Below are positions 55,452 through 64,000 of a stretch of 64,000 bases of DNA, one piece after another; position 1 is the stretch's first letter, and each line of letters starts with the position of its first letter. The translations under genes and the position numbers were made by a program. This stretch comes from Gammaproteobacteria bacterium (GTDB lineage Bacteria; Pseudomonadota; Gammaproteobacteria; Pseudomonadales; Pseudomonadaceae): the NCBI GenBank assembly GCA_018826895.1, contig JAHJYA010000094.1, positions 1 to 64,000 of the forward strand, given 5' to 3'. The notes beneath the pieces are model-generated. The model had not been told where the DNA came from. It saw nothing but the letters and a program-made list of their open reading frames with translations, and made no database searches.

Positions 55452-56117
55452 ATGGATGCGATTCTCCTCGTCGAAGATGACCCCATGCTCGGTCAAGCAC
55501 TGACCGCCGCTCTGGGCCAGGAAGGCTGGCGCGTTGTTCATTGCAAGGACGCGGGATCTGCACGGGCATCGCTGGTTGACCACGCCTTCGTTGCTGTATT
55601 GCTTGATCTTGGGTTGCCGGGCGGCTCTGGTCTGGAGGTTCTGGCAAAGATGCGCAGCCGCTACGACCCAACGCCGGTGTTGATCATTACCGCGCGCGAC
55701 CTACTGAGTGATCGTGTTCGAGGGCTTGATGCCGGTGCCGATGACTACATTGTTAAACCGTTTCAGCGCGACGAGATGCTCGCGCGGCTGCGCGCCGTGG
55801 TACGCCGTAGTCGCGGCGCCGTGACGCCGATACTGCACTGGCGCGACGTCGAGATAGATCCTGCTGCGCGAACCGTGACCCGTGGTGGCCAGCGCATCGA
55901 CCTTAGTGCGAGCGAATTTCGCCTCCTTCTGGCATTACTGGAGTCGCGCGGCCGGCCGCTCAGCCGAGACCAGCTTCAAGACCGGCTCTACGGCGATGAC
56001 ACCGCAATCGGCAGCAACACGGTTGCGGTTTACGTGCACCAACTGCGACGCAAGCTTGGCAATGACGTGGTCGTGACGGAGCTCGGCTTCGGTTACCGCG
56101 TTGGGGATGACAGCTAA
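55452..56117 (+). CDS. OmpR-family response regulator
   Basis: The 221-residue regulator has a receiver domain with acidic DD near residue 9, phospho-acceptor Asp52 (LLDLGLPGGSGL), Lys102 (VKPFQ) and a C-terminal winged helix (SASEFRLLLALLESRGRPLSRDQL; NTVAVYVHQLRRKLG). Its stop overlaps the kinase start (TAATG). It is divergent from the SDR/MFS/MipA gene run, which is a plausible target. Confidence 0.9.
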   Translation: MDAILLVEDDPMLGQALTAALGQEGWRVVHCKDAGSARASLVDHAFVAVLLDLGLPGGSGLEVLAKMRSRYDPTPVLIITARDLLSDRVRGLDAGADDYIVKPFQRDEMLARLRAVVRRSRGAVTPILHWRDVEIDPAARTVTRGGQRIDLSASEFRLLLALLESRGRPLSRDQLQDRLYGDDTAIGSNTVAVYVHQLRRKLGNDVVVTELGFGYRVGDDS

Positions 56118-57493
56118 TGCGCGCGTTGCGCACGCGGCTGTTGGTCGCGCTGGCGACAGTGCTGCTCACTGCCTGGGGTAGTGGCTTCGCCATTCAGTAC
56201 GTGAACGTGTTGGAGCGGCAGGGCGGCGAGATTGATGGCATGTTGCGCAATATCGCTGAGCAGATCTTGCAGTCTTTGCCAGCGGATATCGCCACCGCGG
56301 GCCAACAACAGCAATTCCAGCTCAGTGGCGAGACTTCGCCAGCGGAGGGTAAGTTTGGCTCGCTCGGCTTTCAGGCTTGGGAGCATGGCACGGGACGACG
56401 ATTAATGTCGTCGCGTCCGGCACCAGCCTATCCGATGGCGCCAGACTTCCTCGACGGCTTTGCCGAGGCGACGGTCGCTGGCGTACCTTGGCGCGTTTTC
56501 GCAGTCAGCGATGCCAACAGGCAAGTGCAAGTGCAGGTCGGGGTGCCGAAGTCGGCAATCAGGGCTGAACTGATGCGCTGGCTCGGCCCGACATTGATTA
56601 CTGCGCTGTTACTCCTTTTCGGCATCGGCGTTGCGATCTGGCTGGTTATCCATTGGTCTCTACGGCCGGTGCTGCGGGTCAGCGAGTCGCTCGCCACGCG
56701 TGCTCCTCTCGACTTGGCACCGTTGCCGGAGCGTGGACTGCCGAACGAGTTCACGCCGCTGGTGCGCTCGTTCAACCAAATGATGGAGCGGTTGGCGCAG
56801 GCGCTGCAGCATGAGCGTGAGTTTCTCGGCGAGGCAGCGCATGAGTTGCGCACGCCACTGGCTGCACTGCTGGCTCAGGCGCAGGTGCTACAGCATGCAA
56901 GTGACCGTGAAGAAGCGCGCGAGGCGCTCGAGCACCTGATTGCTGGGATCGAGCGTACTTCGCGGCTGGCACAGCAACTACTCGACGCCGCCCGGGTAGA
57001 GGCCGGCACCAGCGCGGCGCGAGCGACGGATATCGACCTGGCGATGGTCGTTACAATGGTCACCGACGAGTTCAACTTGGTGGCCCAGCGTGCTGGGCAG
57101 TCGATCGAGGTCGAAGGGGGATACGCGCCAGTGCGCGGTGACATCGACGACCTCGGGATCATGGTTCGCAACTTGCTCGACAATGCGCTGCGTCATGGTG
57201 GGCTGGGGACGCGTGTGCGACTGCAAACCCGGAGTGAGGGTGAGGGGCATGCGCGGATGGCAATCATCACTATCGCCGACGATGGCCCGGGCATACCCGA
57301 CGGCGAGAGCGAGCGAATTTTCGAGCGGTTCTACCGTGCCGAGAACGGACATCGCGCGCAGGGCATCGGTATGGGCTTGTCGCTGGTCGAGCGGGTAGTT
57401 GCCTCTCATGGCGGACGATTGCGCTGCTGCCCTGGGCTCGATGGTCGCGGTTTTGGTGTCGAAATTCAGTTGCCCGCACTCGGCGGGAGCTGA
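56117..57493 (+). CDS. Sensor histidine kinase (QseC/TctE type)
   Basis: The 458-residue kinase has an N-terminal helix (residues 7-30), a periplasmic sensor of about 120 residues, a second helix (160-180), then HAMP-like linker, HisKA box GEAAHELRTPLAALLAQ with His242, N-box MVRNLLDNALRHG and G-boxes DDGPGIPDGE and GIGMGLSLV. It partners with the regulator just upstream. The signal is unknown. Confidence 0.9.
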   Translation: MRALRTRLLVALATVLLTAWGSGFAIQYVNVLERQGGEIDGMLRNIAEQILQSLPADIATAGQQQQFQLSGETSPAEGKFGSLGFQAWEHGTGRRLMSSRPAPAYPMAPDFLDGFAEATVAGVPWRVFAVSDANRQVQVQVGVPKSAIRAELMRWLGPTLITALLLLFGIGVAIWLVIHWSLRPVLRVSESLATRAPLDLAPLPERGLPNEFTPLVRSFNQMMERLAQALQHEREFLGEAAHELRTPLAALLAQAQVLQHASDREEAREALEHLIAGIERTSRLAQQLLDAARVEAGTSAARATDIDLAMVVTMVTDEFNLVAQRAGQSIEVEGGYAPVRGDIDDLGIMVRNLLDNALRHGGLGTRVRLQTRSEGEGHARMAIITIADDGPGIPDGESERIFERFYRAENGHRAQGIGMGLSLVERVVASHGGRLRCCPGLDGRGFGVEIQLPALGGS

Positions 57494-57577
57494 TCACAGG
57501 CTGCTTCCTGCGCGAAGTGACCCCGTACTTTCATGGCGTTGTGCCCTGGTCGTATGGGGTCGCAAAACGCCCGTGTA

Positions 57578-58078
57578 CTAACGAACCCGCACGAACTCTA
57601 TGCTCACTCGTCCTCCATCCGGGCGGGTGAAGGTTTCGTACATCCGCGGTCCCTCAACCTTCAACTGCAGCTCACGGTCCGTTCGTACGGAACCCACCCA
57701 GTTGGGAAAGGTGGCACCCTCGACGCGGTTGCCGGTGAAGCGTCCATGCTCGTCCACCGTATAAGTACCGAAGAAGCCGATACTCGATGCCATGGCCTGT
57801 CTATTTTCATCGTCGGTACCTGCTCCGCGCGCGTTTGACTCGAATGGCGGGGTGTCGCCATTGGTCAGCACCTCGATGAAGTGCATGTCGGTGGTGAAGA
57901 CGAGCATGCCTTGGGGGTTTTCCCCATAAGGTCGCTCAATTTTGCCATCGGTTTCCAATGTGGCTGAAACCACGCGCCAGGTGCCGGCAACCTGGTTAGG
58001 TTGGGCAGTGGACGGCACAGGTTCGCTGGCCCAGACGGTGATGGATGTAGCAAGGAAAAGTACGAGCCCCCATTTCAT
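57578..58078 (-). CDS. Lipocalin-like secreted protein
   Basis: The 166-residue protein has a Sec signal (MKWGLVLFLATSITVWA/SE) and a lipocalin_5-like fold: VAGTWRVVSATLETDGKIERPYGENPQGMLVFTTDMHFIEVL and FFGTYTVDEHGRFTGNRVEG. It may bind a small hydrophobic ligand in the periplasm. Its ATG overlaps the SDR gene upstream (ATGA), so both are co-translated. Confidence 0.77.
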   Translation of the reverse strand: MKWGLVLFLATSITVWASEPVPSTAQPNQVAGTWRVVSATLETDGKIERPYGENPQGMLVFTTDMHFIEVLTNGDTPPFESNARGAGTDDENRQAMASSIGFFGTYTVDEHGRFTGNRVEGATFPNWVGSVRTDRELQLKVEGPRMYETFTRPDGGRVSIEFVRVR

Positions 58079-58899
58079 AGGCTATCCCCCATAAACGTTA
58101 GTGACTTCTGTGCCAGCAGATCATCCAGGCGAGCGCTTAATGCCCGGTGGATGTTCTCGAACGCCGTACTGCCAAGCGCGATACGTCGTCTCGGCTGTGC
58201 AGCGTCCGCTACCTGGATCATCGCGTCGACCGTACGTTCGGCGTCGCCTTTGATCTTGAATTCGCCGCTGGACAAAGCGCGCCGGACATCGCCCGCCGGT
58301 GTTGCATCGTAGACATCCATTTGCGGCGCGTGGTCCAGGCCGCGGGCGAATTCGGTCGCGGTTGGCCCAGGCTCGGCGATCACGATGTCGATGCCAAATG
58401 GCGCGACCTCCTGGGCGACCGCCTCCAGAAAACCCTCAATGCCCCACTTGGTCGCGTGGTAGAGGCTGAAATTGGGGTAGGCCACCTGTCCTCCTTCAGA
58501 CGAAACCTGCATGAGCCGGCCGCCACCTTGCGCACGCAGATGAGGCAGCGCTGCCCGCACGAGTTGGATGGAGGCGATCAGATTGGTAGCAATCTGACGT
58601 TCGATCTGCGCATCCGTTACTTCTTCCGCAGCACCGAACAGCCCGTAGCCGGCGTTGCTGACCACCGTGTCGATTCGGCCATACGCTGCGAAGGCATCGT
58701 CCACTTCCTGTCGCAATGCCGCGGTATCGGTTAGATCAAAGCATGCAATGTGCAGCCTCTCGCCTGCCGTTTTTTTCAGCGCCTCGAGCGGTGCTGTGCG
58801 TCGCCCGCACGCGACCACACAATCACCACGTTCCAGCAGTTTTCTAGTCATGACCAACCCGAGGCCGGATGACGCCCCTGTAATCAACCACGTTTTCAT
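58075..58899 (-). CDS. Short-chain dehydrogenase/reductase
   Basis: The 274-residue SDR has MKTWLITGASSGLGLVM, SNAGYGLFG, QVSSEGG and the catalytic YHATK. It is a cytosolic NAD(P)H oxidoreductase of unknown substrate. It is divergent from a LysR gene 117 bp away, its likely regulator, and leads the lipocalin gene. Confidence 0.88.
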   Translation of the reverse strand: MKTWLITGASSGLGLVMTRKLLERGDCVVACGRRTAPLEALKKTAGERLHIACFDLTDTAALRQEVDDAFAAYGRIDTVVSNAGYGLFGAAEEVTDAQIERQIATNLIASIQLVRAALPHLRAQGGGRLMQVSSEGGQVAYPNFSLYHATKWGIEGFLEAVAQEVAPFGIDIVIAEPGPTATEFARGLDHAPQMDVYDATPAGDVRRALSSGEFKIKGDAERTVDAMIQVADAAQPRRRIALGSTAFENIHRALSARLDDLLAQKSLTFMGDSL

Positions 58900-59016
58900 C
58901 GGATACCTTCTTCTAGGGTTTGGGCAAAAGTTCTAGGGTTTGTGCAGAAGGTAGGAGCCTAAGATGCGTATGATAAGTCCCGCTAATACGAACGAGCTGG
59001 TGAAAAGTATTCACTA

Positions 59017-59946
59017 ATGAAAGACGTCAACCTCTCCGATCTGAAGGCATTCGCCCACGTAGCGCGGCACCGTAGCTTCCAGAAGGCAGCTGATGCGCTA
59101 GGTGTCTCGCGGTCGTCTCTCAGTCATGCTTTGAAGGGGCTCGAGCGCCACCTCGACGTACGGCTTCTGCATCGCACCACGCGCAGCGTTGCAGTAACAG
59201 AAGCCGGTGAGCAGTTGCTGCACCGCCTGCTGCCTTTGTTGCGGGAGCTGGACGGCGTGCTGGATGCCGTCAGTCACGGCCAGGACGAACTCGTTGGCAC
59301 GCTGCGAATCAACGCGAATAAGGGCGGCGCACGCTGGCTGCTCAGGCACGCCGTTCCGCTATTCCAGCGTCGCCATCCGCGCGTAGCACTGGATCTGGTC
59401 ACTGAAGGTCAGTTGGTGGATATCGTGGGCGAGGGTTTCGATGCCGGTGTGCGCCTGGCCGAGTCGGTGCCAAAGGACATGGTTGCCGTGCACTTTGGTA
59501 GCGACGTCCGTTTCGTGGCGGTTGCTTCGCCGGGCTATGTCGAGACGTTTGGCGCCCCTGTCATGCCGGCTGATCTGCTCTCCCATCGCTGCATTCGCCA
59601 ACGGTTGCCCAGCGGAAAGCGTTATCGCTGGGAGTTCGAGAAGGGCACTCAGCAACTCGCCCTGGACGTCCCCGGCACGTTGAGCCTGGATGACAACGAC
59701 CTGATGGTTGAGGCAGCGTCTGATGGTTTGGGGGTTGCTTTCGTTCCGGAGTCCTTTGCTCGCCCGGCCCTGGACAGCGGCACGCTGGTCCTGCTGCTGG
59801 AAGACTGGACCCCGGCGTCACCGGGGCTTTGCCTTTACTACACCAGCTATCGCCATGTACCAGCACCGCTCAAGGCGTTTATCGCGGTCGTTCGCGAGGT
59901 CACTCAGGGCCTGGATGATCCCCAGCCACAGACCACCTCCGGTTGA
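59017..59946 (+). CDS. LysR-family regulator (CrgA-like)
   Basis: The 309-residue LysR protein has an HTH at the N-terminus (FQKAADALGVSRSSLSHALKGLERHL) and the effector-domain pattern of the CrgA-like group (GFDAGVRLAESVPKDMVAV). It is divergent from the SDR-lipocalin pair and probably controls it. It ends 55 bp before the end of the convergent guaD gene. Confidence 0.87.
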   Translation: MKDVNLSDLKAFAHVARHRSFQKAADALGVSRSSLSHALKGLERHLDVRLLHRTTRSVAVTEAGEQLLHRLLPLLRELDGVLDAVSHGQDELVGTLRINANKGGARWLLRHAVPLFQRRHPRVALDLVTEGQLVDIVGEGFDAGVRLAESVPKDMVAVHFGSDVRFVAVASPGYVETFGAPVMPADLLSHRCIRQRLPSGKRYRWEFEKGTQQLALDVPGTLSLDDNDLMVEAASDGLGVAFVPESFARPALDSGTLVLLLEDWTPASPGLCLYYTSYRHVPAPLKAFIAVVREVTQGLDDPQPQTTSG

Positions 59947-60001
59947 GCGTGACTGGCACCACTCAGAACTTGGCAGCCCTGGTGCTGAATCTACCGCTGT
60001 T

Positions 60002-61348
60002 CTATGAAGCGACCGTGTCTGAAGCCGCTTCTGCGCGTGGCGCTCCATCACGGCGATGCACCGACTGACCGGCGGCGAAGGTTTCATGAATGGCGCGGTC
60101 ATCGCCCAGGGTGATCAGGGCGAAAAGTTTTTCGGCCAGGCTGGTGGCCTGTTTCAGGCGGAACGCCAGCAGCGGCGTGGCGCTGTAGTCGAGTACCACG
60201 AAGTCGGCTTCCTTGCCGGGCGCGAAGTTGCCGATCTTGTCGTCGAGGTACAGCGCACGGGCGCCGCCGAGGGTTGCCAAGTACAGCGACTTGAACGGGT
60301 TCAGCGATTCGCCGCGGAGCTGCAGCACCTTGTAGGCCTCGCTGAGGGTGGTCAGTTGCGAGAAGCTGGTGCCGCCACCGACATCGGTGCCCAGGCCGAC
60401 ACGCACACCGTGACTTTCCACGCGCGGCAAATCAAACAGGCCGCTGCCGATAAACAGGTTGGAGGTCGGGCAGAAGGCCACCGCCGAGCCGGTTTCACCG
60501 AGCCGCGCGCATTCCTCATCGCACAGGTGCACGCCGTGGGCGAACACCGCACGCGGGCCGATCAGGCCGTGGTGGTCGTAAACGTCCAGGTAGTTCTTGC
60601 GTTCGGGGAACAGCGCCTTGACCCAGTCGATTTCCTTGAGGTTCTCGGACAGGTGGGTGTGCATGTACAGGTCTGGGTATTCGCCGAACAGCTTGCCGGC
60701 TAGCGCCAGTTGTTCGGACGTGCTGGTCGGGGCAAAGCGCGGGGTGACCGCGTAGCTCAGGCGGCCTTTGCCATGCCAGCGCTCAATCAGCGCCTTGCTC
60801 TCGGCATAGCCGGACTCCGCGGTGTCCTGCAGGTACTCCGGGGCGTTGCGGTCCATCAGCACCTTGCCGGCGATCATGCGCAGGTTGCGCGTCAGGGCCG
60901 CCTCGAAGAAGGCGTCGACCGACTCTGGGTGCACGCTGCCGAACACCAGCGCGGTAGTAGTGCCGTTGCGCAGCAGCTCATTGAGGAACACCTCGGCGTT
61001 TTCTGCAGCGACCTGGGCATCGCCAAAGCGGCCCTCGGCGGGGAAGGTGTAGGTGTTCAGCCACTCCAGCAGTTGAGTGCCGTAGGAGCCGATCACGCCG
61101 ACTTGAGGAAAGTGAATATGGGTGTCGATAAAGCCCGGGGTGATCAGCGCGTCCGGATACTCGGTGACCGTGACGCCGCTGAAGCGCACCAGTAATTCTT
61201 CGGCCGGGCCGACCGCCAGCACGCGACCATTTTCGACGACCAGCAGGCCATCCTCGAAATAGGCGTAGGACTGCTCGATACCGACCACTGTCGGATCGGC
61301 GAGGCAGTGCAGGATGGCGGCGCGGTAGGCCTGGGTGGTGTGGCTCAT
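60002..61348 (-). CDS. guaD: Guanine deaminase
   Basis: The 448-residue amidohydrolase has the metal motif DTHIHFPQ, FALVFGSVHPESV-like ALVFGSVHPES, MHTHLSENLKEI, FAHGVHLCDEE and VGLGTDVGGGTSFSQL. It converts guanine to xanthine for xanthine dehydrogenase. The start MSHTTQAYRAA at 61348 is preferred over 61363. It follows xdhC on the same strand. Confidence 0.94.
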   Translation of the reverse strand: MSHTTQAYRAAILHCLADPTVVGIEQSYAYFEDGLLVVENGRVLAVGPAEELLVRFSGVTVTEYPDALITPGFIDTHIHFPQVGVIGSYGTQLLEWLNTYTFPAEGRFGDAQVAAENAEVFLNELLRNGTTTALVFGSVHPESVDAFFEAALTRNLRMIAGKVLMDRNAPEYLQDTAESGYAESKALIERWHGKGRLSYAVTPRFAPTSTSEQLALAGKLFGEYPDLYMHTHLSENLKEIDWVKALFPERKNYLDVYDHHGLIGPRAVFAHGVHLCDEECARLGETGSAVAFCPTSNLFIGSGLFDLPRVESHGVRVGLGTDVGGGTSFSQLTTLSEAYKVLQLRGESLNPFKSLYLATLGGARALYLDDKIGNFAPGKEADFVVLDYSATPLLAFRLKQATSLAEKLFALITLGDDRAIHETFAAGQSVHRRDGAPRAEAASDTVAS

Positions 61349-61365
61349 GATGCGGGGTCTCATGC

Positions 61366-61428
61366 GTAGGGTGCGCTGTGCGCACCGAAAAATGGGGTGG
61401 GGCAGTGGTGCGCATGGCGCACCCTACA
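61366..61428. repeat. GTAGGGTGCGC palindromic repeat between xdhC and guaD
   Basis: GTAGGGTGCGCTGTGCGCACC and GGTGCGCATGGCGCACCCTAC are inverted copies. They can form a long hairpin in the 91-bp gap of the xdh-guaD operon. A related element lies at 14690. Confidence 0.72.
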
Positions 61429-61439
61429 TGGGCATTGAT

Positions 61440-62279
61440 TTAGGAGCGGCGCGAGGCAGGCAGTAGCTTTGCAACGCTGGACTCGCCTTTGTTCACGTTC
61501 TGGCCAAAACCTGCGTTGTAGGTGGCGATCACTTCACCGGCAATGGAAATGGCGATCTCCACCGGCAGCTTGCCTTTCACCTCGGCGATGCCCATGGGGC
61601 AGCGCATGCGTTGCAGCAGGTCGCTGCTCAGGCCGCGCTCGCGCAGGCGATGCTCGAACTTGGCGCGCTTGGTCTTCGAGCCGATCAGGCCGAAATAGGC
61701 AAAATCACCGCGTTTGAGGATGGCCGCAGTTAGCTCAAGATCGAGTTGGTGGTTATGGGTCATGACGATGAAATAGCTGCCGGCAGGCATCGCCGCCACC
61801 TGTTCGATGACCTCGTCGTCGAGCACCTTGGCAACGCCGGCGGGTATCACCTCAGGGAATTCATCTGCGCGCGAGTCTATCCAGCGCACCTTGCACGGCA
61901 GACCGGCGAGCAGCGGCACCAGGGCGCGGCCGACATGGCCGGCGCCGAACACGGCAATCTGCGCCTGGGCCTCGCCCATCGGCTCGAACAGCAGCACGGC
62001 CGCGCCGCCGCAGCATTGGCCGAGGCTGGCGCCGAGGGCAAAGCGCTCCAGGCGGGTGGCCTGGCTGCGCGTTTCGAGCATCTCGCGGGCCATGGCCATG
62101 GCCTTGAACTCCAGGTGGCCGCCGCCGATGGTCTCAAAGATGCGCTCGCGGGTGACGACCATCTTCGAACCGGCATTGCGTGGCGTTGAGCCACGTTCCT
62201 CGATGATGGTCACCAGCACACAGGGCTCGCCCTGCTGCTGCAGGTCGGCGAGGGCGTTGATCCAGCCGGTGTTGCTCAT
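61440..62279 (-). CDS. xdhC: Xanthine dehydrogenase accessory protein XdhC
   Basis: The 279-residue protein has VLVTIIEERGSTPRNAGSKMVV, CCGGAAVLLFE and the Rossmann-like IAVFGAGHVGRALVPLL, as XdhC does. It binds the molybdenum cofactor and inserts its sulfurated form into xanthine dehydrogenase. The start MSNTGWINAL at 62279 is preferred over 62312. It lies 147 bp after xdhB. Confidence 0.94.
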   Translation of the reverse strand: MSNTGWINALADLQQQGEPCVLVTIIEERGSTPRNAGSKMVVTRERIFETIGGGHLEFKAMAMAREMLETRSQATRLERFALGASLGQCCGGAAVLLFEPMGEAQAQIAVFGAGHVGRALVPLLAGLPCKVRWIDSRADEFPEVIPAGVAKVLDDEVIEQVAAMPAGSYFIVMTHNHQLDLELTAAILKRGDFAYFGLIGSKTKRAKFEHRLRERGLSSDLLQRMRCPMGIAEVKGKLPVEIAISIAGEVIATYNAGFGQNVNKGESSVAKLLPASRRS

Positions 62280-62369
62280 GGGCGTGCTCCTCGTTGAACA
62301 ATCCCATGCCACATGGAAGGAGGCGGGCAGCGCTGCGCTTTAGTCGCGATTGCTGCGGCGCTTTTACGA

Positions 62370-62398
62370 TTTATCGCGAATAAATTCGCTCCTACAGG
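62370..62398. repeat. GTAGGAGCGAATTTATTCGCG-type repeat
   Basis: ATCGCGAATAAATTCGCTCCTAC lies between xdhB and xdhC. It is one arm of the repeat family seen at 31255. Confidence 0.6.
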
Positions 62399-62426
62399 GC
62401 GCGACATTTGAGTGCTGAGGGTCATC

Positions 62427-64000
62427 TTATGCGTGCTCCGTCGGCGCTTTGCTCAGGGCGCGCATCTGCTCTACGCCCCAGAGTACGCGCTCGGGGGTGG
62501 CGGGCGCGTCGATGCGCGGCTGTACACGGTAATCGGCCAGGCTGGCCACGGCATCCTTGATCGCGCACCAGGCGGCGATGCCGAGCATAAACGGTGGCTC
62601 GCCGACGGCCTTGGAGTGGTACACGGTGTCTTCCGGGTTTTTGCGGTTTTCCAGCAGCGTGACCCGCAAGTCCAGGGGCATGTCGGCGACGGCGGGGATC
62701 TTGTAGCTGGCCGGGCCACTGGTCAGCAGCTTGCCTTTGGCGCTCCACACCAGTTCCTCGGTGGTCAGCCAGCCCATGCCCTGGATAAAGGCGCCTTCGA
62801 CCTGGCCGATGTCCAGCGCCGGGTTCAGCGAGGCGCCGACGTCATGCAGGATGTCGGCGCGCAGCATCTTGTACTCGCCGGTCAGGGTGTCGACGATCAC
62901 CTCGACGCAGGCCAGGCCGTAGGCAAAGTAATAGAACGGGTGGCCGGCGGCCTTCTCGCGGTCGTAGAAGATCTTCGGCGTGCGGTAGAAGCCGGTTGAG
63001 GACAGCGACACCTGGCCCACATAGGCCTTCTGCACCACGTCCTCGAATGCCAGGTACTGCTCGCCCACGCGCACTTGGCCGTTGCTGAACTCGATTGCTG
63101 TGCTCTCCACCGCATAGTACCCAGCGAGGAAGTCGACCAGCCGCTGCTTGAGCGTGAGAGCGGCATTTTTGGCGGCCATGCCATTGAGGTCGGCGCCGCT
63201 GCTGGCGGCGGTGGGGGAGGTGTTCGGGACTTTTTCGGTGTTGGTCGCGGTGATCTGGATGCGCGCAATCTCGACCTGGAACACTTCGGCGACTACCTGG
63301 GCGACCTTGGTGTTGAGGCCCTGGCCCATTTCTGTGCCGCCGTGGTTCAGGTGGATGCTGCCGTCTGTGTAGATGTGGATCAGCGCACCGGCCTGGTTGA
63401 GAAAGCTGGCGGTAAAGCTGATGCCGAATTTCACCGGGGTCATGGCCAGGCCCTTCTTCAGCACTGGATTGGCGGCATTGAAGGCGCGGATCGCTTCGCG
63501 GCGTTCGGCGTACTCGGCGCTGGCGGCCAGTTCGGCGGTCATTTCCGGCAGCAGGTTCTGTTCGACGGTCTGGTGGTAATGGGTGACGTTGCGGCTGTTC
63601 TGGCCGTAGTAGTTGAGCGTGCGCACCGCCAGCGGGTCTTTGCCGAGGTGGCGGGCAATCACGTCCATGATCTCCTCGATGGCGAGCATGCCCTGGGGGC
63701 CGCCGAAACCGCGGTAAGCGGTGTTGGATGCGGTGTTGGTCTTGCAGCGGTGGCCGTTGATGGTGGCGTTGCCGAGGAAGTACGCGTTGTCGGCATGGAA
63801 CATCGCCCGGTCGACGATGGAGTTGGACAGGTCGGGCGAGTAGCCGCAGTTGCCGGCCAACTCGATCTGGATGCCGTGCAGCAGGCCGTCATCGTCGAAG
63901 CCGACGTCGTACTCGACATAAAACGGATGGCGCTTGCCGGTCATCTGCATGTCTTCGTTGCGCGGCAGACGCATCTTGGTCGGTCGCCCGGTCAGGCGTG
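62427..64000 (-). CDS. xdhB: Xanthine dehydrogenase, molybdopterin-binding subunit (partial, 5' end outside)
   Basis: The frame is open to the window edge, giving about 524 residues of the C-terminal part of a protein usually near 790. Visible motifs are TGKRHPFYVEYDVGFDDDG, AYRGFGGPQGMLAIEEIMD, the molybdopterin region NHGGTEMGQGLNTKVAQV and GEPPFMLGIAAW with the catalytic Glu. It oxidises hypoxanthine and xanthine to urate. XdhC and guaD follow on the same strand. Confidence 0.94.
   Translation of the reverse strand, partial: RLTGRPTKMRLPRNEDMQMTGKRHPFYVEYDVGFDDDGLLHGIQIELAGNCGYSPDLSNSIVDRAMFHADNAYFLGNATINGHRCKTNTASNTAYRGFGGPQGMLAIEEIMDVIARHLGKDPLAVRTLNYYGQNSRNVTHYHQTVEQNLLPEMTAELAASAEYAERREAIRAFNAANPVLKKGLAMTPVKFGISFTASFLNQAGALIHIYTDGSIHLNHGGTEMGQGLNTKVAQVVAEVFQVEIARIQITATNTEKVPNTSPTAASSGADLNGMAAKNAALTLKQRLVDFLAGYYAVESTAIEFSNGQVRVGEQYLAFEDVVQKAYVGQVSLSSTGFYRTPKIFYDREKAAGHPFYYFAYGLACVEVIVDTLTGEYKMLRADILHDVGASLNPALDIGQVEGAFIQGMGWLTTEELVWSAKGKLLTSGPASYKIPAVADMPLDLRVTLLENRKNPEDTVYHSKAVGEPPFMLGIAAWCAIKDAVASLADYRVQPRIDAPATPERVLWGVEQMRALSKAPTEHA

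Overview
The window is GC-rich, tightly packed chromosomal DNA whose gene content and order point to a Pseudomonas. The acsA-aotJQM-aotP-argR run beside an itaconate operon follows the P. aeruginosa PA0877-PA0893 neighbourhood. Pseudomonas-type REP repeats (core GGCTAAAGCCCC, or CGGATTTATCCGCG-like) lie in many intergenic gaps. About 58 protein genes can be supported. I see no rRNA, tRNA, CRISPR array or insertion sequence.

Layout. 0-8 kb: itaconate catabolic operon (LysR regulator; itaconyl-CoA hydratase, acyl-CoA dehydrogenase, MmgE/PrpD protein, itaconate CoA-transferase, citramalyl-CoA lyase, TRAP binding protein). 8-12.5 kb: a second module of the same design (HMG-CoA-lyase-like enzyme, class III CoA-transferase, paralogous LysR, paralogous TRAP binding protein). 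Neither module has the TRAP membrane subunits. 12.6-19.3 kb: acetyl-CoA synthetase and the arginine/ornithine ABC transporter with its regulator ArgR. 19.5-27.7 kb: an SLC13 anion symporter, an alternative caa3-type cytochrome oxidase cluster (CtaG, small membrane protein, fused subunit I/III, subunit II with a cytochrome c domain, DUF2231, CopD/HemJ-like protein) and a voltage-gated-like K+ channel. 27.7-33.7 kb: RutR-like TetR regulator, DUF2383 stress protein, NCS1 nucleobase transporter, 2-hydroxyacid dehydrogenase, orphan histidine kinase. 33.8-40.4 kb: tripartite tricarboxylate transporter, OprD porin, PrpF/GalD-type isomerase and divergent LysR. 40.5-42.7 kb: AT-richer run of short same-strand genes with at least one integron attC site, a small cassette array without integrase. 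42.8-44.4 kb: KefC-type antiporter. 44.4-51.4 kb and 60.0-64.0 kb: purine degradation genes. 51.5-60.0 kb: a block of unrelated genes (two-component system, MipA, NTP-exchanger-like MFS protein, two SDRs, lipocalin, LysR) that splits the purine cluster.

How it works together. The purine genes give a complete route from guanine and xanthine through urate, hydroxyisourate, OHCU, allantoin and allantoate to glyoxylate and urea. A palindrome TTGTNTACAA recurs upstream of puuE, uraH, the LysE-type exporter, the GntR regulator and, about 18 kb away, the NCS1 transporter, which suggests one GntR regulon. The NCS1 promoter also carries a copy of the operator-like motif found upstream of the TetR gene. 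The three carboxylate modules each pair their own LysR regulator with a periplasmic binding protein and enzymes feeding acetyl-CoA, pyruvate or TCA intermediates. CA-rich motifs near the starts of both dctP genes and of acsA suggest Hfq/Crc catabolite repression.

Start sites were chosen from ribosome-binding sites, overlaps with neighbours and family N-termini. Functions rest on recognised motifs and gene order; no database search was run.
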